From Alphaproteobacteria bacterium (GTDB lineage Bacteria; Pseudomonadota; Alphaproteobacteria; Acetobacterales; Acetobacteraceae): 53,298 bases of DNA. The notes beneath the pieces were generated by a model. The model searched no databases. It was not told where the DNA came from and worked only from the letters and a program-made list of their open reading frames with translations. A program made the position numbers and the translations under genes. Location of the stretch: contig VGDL01000023.1 in assembly GCA_016869735.1 (NCBI GenBank), positions 1-53,298 on the forward strand. Direction: 5' to 3'. This document shows positions 49,932 to 53,298 of this stretch, one piece after another (within the stretch, counting starts at the first letter, position 1; each line of letters begins with the position of its first letter).

Positions 49932-50851
49932 CCGATACGCGCTTTCATGGCATCTACCCATCCACAGTGCTTCCGATGCGCGCGGATTTTTCGCCGGATT
50001 GGGATGGCTACGCCGCCCATACCGCGCATTGCGTCATGCGCCCCGGTATTCGGGGTGTCTTGATCAATGGCCATGCGGGAGAGAATTACGTCATCACCCG
50101 TGCGGAGAAACGCCGCGCCGTCGAAGTGACGCGGGCAAGTTTGGATGCAACGCGGCTGATCGTGGCTGGCGTGAATGCGGAATCATCCTTCGAAGCGGCG
50201 GACGAAGCGCGGGAAGCACGCGCCGCGGGCGCCGATGCCATTATGGTCTTTCTGCCCAATGCCTTCGCTTTGGCGCATACAACGGCCATGGCTGTGCTGC
50301 ATCACCGTACCGTTGCGGACGCCGTGCCGGGTGTGCCGATGTTTTTATTCCAGGCGCATCACGCTGCCGGGCGCATGGGCTTCATGCCAGAAACAATGGC
50401 TGAGCTTCTGAAGATTGAAACCGTGGTCGGCATCAAGGAAGGCGGCTGGGAAGTGGATGGCTATGATGCGCTGCGCCGCCAGGTTAAGCGCTTTCGCCCG
50501 GATGTCGCGGTCTGCGCCAGTGGTGATGAGCATCTGCTGGCCTGCATGGTGCATGGCAGTGATGGCAGCCTGGTATCTCTGGCGGATCTGATGCCCGATG
50601 AAATCGTGGCACTGGATGCGGCCGTGCGTGCGAATGATCTGCCAAGCGCACGCGCATTGCATGAAAAACTGGAACCCTTGGCCGAGGCGATCTACGGCGC
50701 GCCGCCCGGTGGCCGCGCCACCGCGCGCTTGAAATGGTGCCTGCGTGAGATGGGTATCATCGCCGATGCCACGGTTCGGCCACCGCAACCGCCCGTGGAT
50801 GCCGCCGATGCGGCGGCGCTTACCGCGGCACTCAAGGCGTCGGGATTGTAA
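49928..50851 (+). CDS. DHDPS-family protein 2 with altered active site
   Basis: A 307-residue TIM-barrel protein with GHAGE (48-52) and Schiff-base Lys170 in VVGIKEGGWE. Where the family has catalytic Tyr in a YNxP motif it has FQAH, so the Tyr is Phe141. The enzyme may thus use a different proton route, or perform a retro-aldol or hydratase-type reaction. It is coupled by 4 bases to the oxidase beta gene. Its end runs 20 bases into the end of the convergent permease gene. Confidence 0.83.
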   Translation: MTDTRFHGIYPSTVLPMRADFSPDWDGYAAHTAHCVMRPGIRGVLINGHAGENYVITRAEKRRAVEVTRASLDATRLIVAGVNAESSFEAADEAREARAAGADAIMVFLPNAFALAHTTAMAVLHHRTVADAVPGVPMFLFQAHHAAGRMGFMPETMAELLKIETVVGIKEGGWEVDGYDALRRQVKRFRPDVAVCASGDEHLLACMVHGSDGSLVSLADLMPDEIVALDAAVRANDLPSARALHEKLEPLAEAIYGAPPGGRATARLKWCLREMGIIADATVRPPQPPVDAADAAALTAALKASGL

Positions 50852-51542
50852 GCGCAGGCCGCGCCGTCAGGCGGCGTTCTGCCGCCCGCGCCAAAGACGC
50901 CAAGGCCCAGGACACGCAGAAATAAAGCATCAGCGCCGTGCCATAGGTGATCATGGCGCTGAAGCCGCGCTGCGTCAGCATTTTGGCAGCGAAGGTAATT
51001 TCGATGAAACCAATCTGCGATACCAGCGAAGTTTCCTTCACCATACTCAGCACATGCACAATGGAAGGTGGTAGGATCACGCGCCAGGATTGCGGCAGCA
51101 CCACGCGGCGCAATGCCGTCAGCGCCGGCAGGTTCATGGTCAGCGCTGCCTCCCATTGCTGTGGGCGCACACTGTCATAGCCGGCGCGCACATTCTCGGC
51201 CGCCAGCGCGCTCATGCGGATGGCGACGGCGGTGATGGCCACCGCCCAAAGTGGCGCTTCCAGCCGCAGCGCCTGGCCAAGGAAGAAGACCAGCAGCAGC
51301 AACACAAGAAAGGGAATGCGCCGGAAGGTTTCCACCCAAAGGATGGCGGCTGTGCGCATGGGTGCCAAGGGCATCACCTGCGGCAGCCGCAGTGTCGCCA
51401 GCAGAAAGCCCAGCGCATAGCCCAGCGCGCAGCCGATGACGGAAGCGATCAGCGTATTCAGCAGCGCCTGGCCCAGGAAAAACATATTCCACCAGGTGAA
51501 GAAGCGCGGCGCCTCATTCGCTAGAATCTGCCAAGCGGACAT
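50832..51542 (-). CDS. Polar amino acid ABC transporter permease B
   Basis: A 236-residue HisM-type permease with ETFRRIPFLVLLLLVFFLGQ (usual FRGTP replaced by FRRIP) and the coupling loop QWEAALTMNLPALTALRRVVLP. It starts 3 bases after the stop of permease A. Its 3' end overlaps the 3' end of the DHDPS-family gene on the other strand. Confidence 0.9.
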   Translation of the reverse strand: MSAWQILANEAPRFFTWWNMFFLGQALLNTLIASVIGCALGYALGFLLATLRLPQVMPLAPMRTAAILWVETFRRIPFLVLLLLVFFLGQALRLEAPLWAVAITAVAIRMSALAAENVRAGYDSVRPQQWEAALTMNLPALTALRRVVLPQSWRVILPPSIVHVLSMVKETSLVSQIGFIEITFAAKMLTQRGFSAMITYGTALMLYFCVSWALASLARAAERRLTARPALTIPTP

Positions 51543-51545
51543 GGT

Positions 51546-52214
51546 TCAGAAGACCTTGGCTTTGACACGAAATAACCACCTGCCGACCAGCCAAAGTAGC
51601 ACTGAGGCTATGATGGTCAGCACAATATAAAGGCCTGCAGTGATCGAGAAAATCTCAACTGAACGGAAGGAAATGGCATTGGCGTTCAAAGCGCGGCCAG
51701 TCAGTTCCTCCACGCCAAAGATCGCCGCCATGGAGGTGCCCAGCGTCATGATGATGTAGTGATTGGATAGTGACGGGTAGAGTGTGCGCACGACATGGGG
51801 CGCAATCACATACCAAACGGTCTGTGCCCGTGAAAAGCCAAGCGTTTCCGCTGCATCCAATTCCGCCTGCGGGACAGAAGCAAAACCCGCGCGCTCGATC
51901 TCGGTCAAATAGGCGCCCGCATTCAGGGTCATGCCGATCAAAACGGCGGTGATGGGGGAGAGGATGAGGCCAAATTCAGGCAGTGCGAAAAACAGGAAGA
52001 ATATTTGCACAAGCTGCGGCGTATAGGTGAAGAACCGCACATAACCCAGCACCGGCAGGCGCAGCCAAAGCGGGCCTTGCGTCAGAACCGCAGCGCCAAC
52101 AAGCCCAATCAGCAGCCCACCCGCAAAGGCAAGGGCCGCGATCCAAAGCGCCATGCCCGCGCCAAGCAGGAAATCGGGCAGGTAATGCAAAACCTGCCCG
52201 TATTGCAGTGACAT
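51546..52214 (-). CDS. Polar amino acid ABC transporter permease A
   Basis: A 222-residue HisQ-type permease with VRFFTYTPQLVQIFFLFFALP and the coupling loop AELDAAETLGFSRAQTVWYVIAP. It sits between its binding protein (1 base gap) and permease B (3 base gap), forming a heterodimeric channel with the latter. Confidence 0.9.
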   Translation of the reverse strand: MSLQYGQVLHYLPDFLLGAGMALWIAALAFAGGLLIGLVGAAVLTQGPLWLRLPVLGYVRFFTYTPQLVQIFFLFFALPEFGLILSPITAVLIGMTLNAGAYLTEIERAGFASVPQAELDAAETLGFSRAQTVWYVIAPHVVRTLYPSLSNHYIIMTLGTSMAAIFGVEELTGRALNANAISFRSVEIFSITAGLYIVLTIIASVLLWLVGRWLFRVKAKVF

Positions 52215-52215
52215 A

Positions 52216-53037
52216 TCAGAACATCGGGTTGAAGGGGATGCGCGTTGTCATCGGCACGCCGAACCACTTCTCCCAGGTTTGATTGACAAAGTTGGAGCGG
52301 TGCATTTCGAACAGCACCACGTTCAGCACATCACGCAGCGCGGTATTGCCCTTCTGCACGCCAATCCCAACCCAGAAGCTGGCCAGTACCTCATCCAGGA
52401 TTTTCCACTGCACGCCTTGGAAGTTGCGCATCGGAATAACGACCGATTCCGCGACATCCACCATCGCATCCGCGCGCCCCTGCACAAGTGCCCGGAAGCA
52501 ATCGGGATAATTATCGAGCAGCGTAACCTGCGCCTGCGCCGCATTCGCCTGCAACCAAGGCACGCCAACCGTGCCGCGCACCTGCACCATCCGCACCTGC
52601 CGATTGTTCAGATCCGCTGGTTTTTGGATCGGCACTGCGGTGCCAGAGGATTTGGTCAGTACCACCATAGATTGCGTATGCAGCGGCTGGGTATAGTCAA
52701 TCACCAGCGCGCGTTCGATCGTGCGGGTAATGGCGCCAAGCACAATATCAATGCGGTCTGATTGCAGGAAGGGAATGCGGTCAGGGCTACCCACCTGAAC
52801 GATTTCAAGCTCCACATTCATCCGCCGCGCGATTTCCCGCGCGATGTCGGCGTCAAACCCGTCAATCTGGTTGCGTTCATTGAAGGTACCGAAGGGCGGC
52901 AAGGTTGGGTTAATGCCAACACGCAACCGACGTGAAGACAGGACCTGATCAAGCGGCCTTGCCTGTAGCGGGAATGCCGCGCCAGCCGCCATCGTGGCTG
53001 CAAGCGCGAAAAGGGAACGGCGATCTGTCGTGGACAT
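52216..53037 (-). CDS. Polar amino acid ABC transporter substrate-binding protein
   Basis: A 273-residue family-3 binding protein. The signal peptide is Tat-like (TDRRSLFALAATMAAGAAFP, cleavage near LQARP). The mature part has RLRVGINPTLPPFGTFNERN and GAITRTIERALVIDYTQPLH. The ATG is chosen because AGGAGA lies 6 bases ahead; a longer frame upstream is non-homologous. It is the first gene of the permease operon and likely binds the substrate consumed by the split oxidase. Confidence 0.9.
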   Translation of the reverse strand: MSTTDRRSLFALAATMAAGAAFPLQARPLDQVLSSRRLRVGINPTLPPFGTFNERNQIDGFDADIAREIARRMNVELEIVQVGSPDRIPFLQSDRIDIVLGAITRTIERALVIDYTQPLHTQSMVVLTKSSGTAVPIQKPADLNNRQVRMVQVRGTVGVPWLQANAAQAQVTLLDNYPDCFRALVQGRADAMVDVAESVVIPMRNFQGVQWKILDEVLASFWVGIGVQKGNTALRDVLNVVLFEMHRSNFVNQTWEKWFGVPMTTRIPFNPMF

Positions 53038-53217
53038 TTTTATCTCCTGCTTAATCCGAATGGCCATGAGTCTAGTCGTCTTGGGGTAAGGGCCGCAAGA
53101 TAGGGTGATGGTGAAAAGCTCAACGCTCTGGCCCACGGTGGCTGCATGCTCGCAGGCTCGCCTTCCCCTTTTGTCCGGCGTCAGCACCTATGGGACCAAA
53201 TTGGCGATTTGAATAAC

Positions 53218-53275
53218 GGAGGATTTCTGGCTCATCGTAACCCCAAGGAGAGTGAAGATGAGCCAGAACTCCTCC
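53218..53275 (+). promoter_or_regulatory. Long hairpin enclosing a ribosome-binding site and start codon
   Basis: Two 19-base arms (53218-53236 and 53257-53275) are complementary with one mismatch. The 20-base loop holds AAGGAG, and the 3' arm contains the ATG at 53258. In mRNA reading in from outside, the start would be locked, a device known from several insertion sequences. Confidence 0.6.
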
Positions 53276-53298
53276 GCCCCACCCACGCGGGTGCCAGC
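53258..53298 (+). CDS. Start of an unidentified gene, possibly transposase or recombinase
   Basis: ATG with AAGGAG 7 bases ahead, then MSQNSSAPPTRVPA up to the window edge. Fourteen residues are too few to name a family. The start-codon hairpin and the position at the edge of the region suggest a mobile-element gene (transposase or tyrosine recombinase), which is inference. Confidence 0.45.
   Translation, partial: MSQNSSAPPTRVP

Noticed and set aside
1-53298. CRISPR arrays, tRNA or rRNA genes
   Set aside because: No regularly spaced repeats, cloverleaf with CCA-type arms or rRNA-like stretches were recognised by eye; a covariance-model search was not possible.

Overview
The window looks like chromosome of a GC-rich alphaproteobacterium, probably Rhodospirillales/Acetobacteraceae. 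The evidence is an AcpXL-type lipid A acyl-chain cluster, a MucR/Ros regulator, PhaB, the tesA-ybbA-ybbP arrangement and an abundance of periplasmic solute-binding proteins. The family assignment is inference from gene content and base composition. I recognise no rRNA, tRNA or CRISPR array. Mobile-element or partial sequence lies at both edges: the 3' end of an IS3/IS481-type transposase at the left, and the first codons of an unidentified gene behind a start-codon hairpin at the right.

From 0.2 to 21.8 kb the content is mostly housekeeping. A minus-strand operon (acpXL, fabZXL, fabF2XL, fabF1XL, adh2XL, lpxXL; 5.5 to 0.4 kb) has the rhizobial order for making and attaching the very-long-chain acyl group of lipid A. 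One of its two ketosynthases has lost the catalytic Cys. The gene after lpxXL is cut off by the insertion element. Upstream is a minus-strand copper operon: DUF2946 protein, TonB-dependent receptor, YcnI/DUF1775, a small secreted protein and PCuAC. A nested inverted repeat covers the ribosome-binding site of the receptor gene. Then come thpR and tesA, divergent from ybbA-ybbP, followed by a deaminase, a lipoprotein, a Bax-inhibitor-1 protein with a clear promoter and terminator, an AhpD-like and tandem-YCII pair, phaB, an ACT-like protein, pdxA-pdxJ, an alpha/beta hydrolase and mucR.

From 22 to 53 kb the window is a dense transport-and-catabolism region. Module 1 (22.1 to 27.7 kb) is a polyamine/iron-type ABC transporter, a PuuE-like allantoinase-family protein and a hydantoin/allantoin-racemase-family protein whose two expected catalytic cysteines are alanine. 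Module 2 (27.9 to 37.3 kb) is a complete oligopeptide-type ABC transporter divergent from its binding protein, followed by tightly coupled genes for a creatininase-family amidohydrolase, a ketopantoate-reductase-like enzyme, an M20 peptidase and an SDR. Module 3 (37.4 to 45.3 kb) is a 965-residue natural fusion of a three-subunit HcnABC / D-hydroxyproline-dehydrogenase-like oxidase, divergent from a DHDPS-family lyase, a polar amino acid binding protein and permease, an orphan Bug protein and an M20-like protein lacking the Glu pair. Module 4 (45.3 to 53.0 kb) holds the unfused version of the same oxidase in the same order, a second DHDPS-family protein with an altered active site, an amino acid ABC ATPase, two permeases and a binding protein, plus a DUF6282 hydrolase.

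Taken together, modules 3 and 4 look like two paralogous routes in which an imported amino or imino acid derivative (D-hydroxyproline, an opine or an N-substituted amino acid) is oxidised by an FAD/2Fe-2S dehydrogenase and the product is processed by a Schiff-base lyase. The substrate is unknown. A short intergenic repeat recurs at three convergent gene ends in this region.
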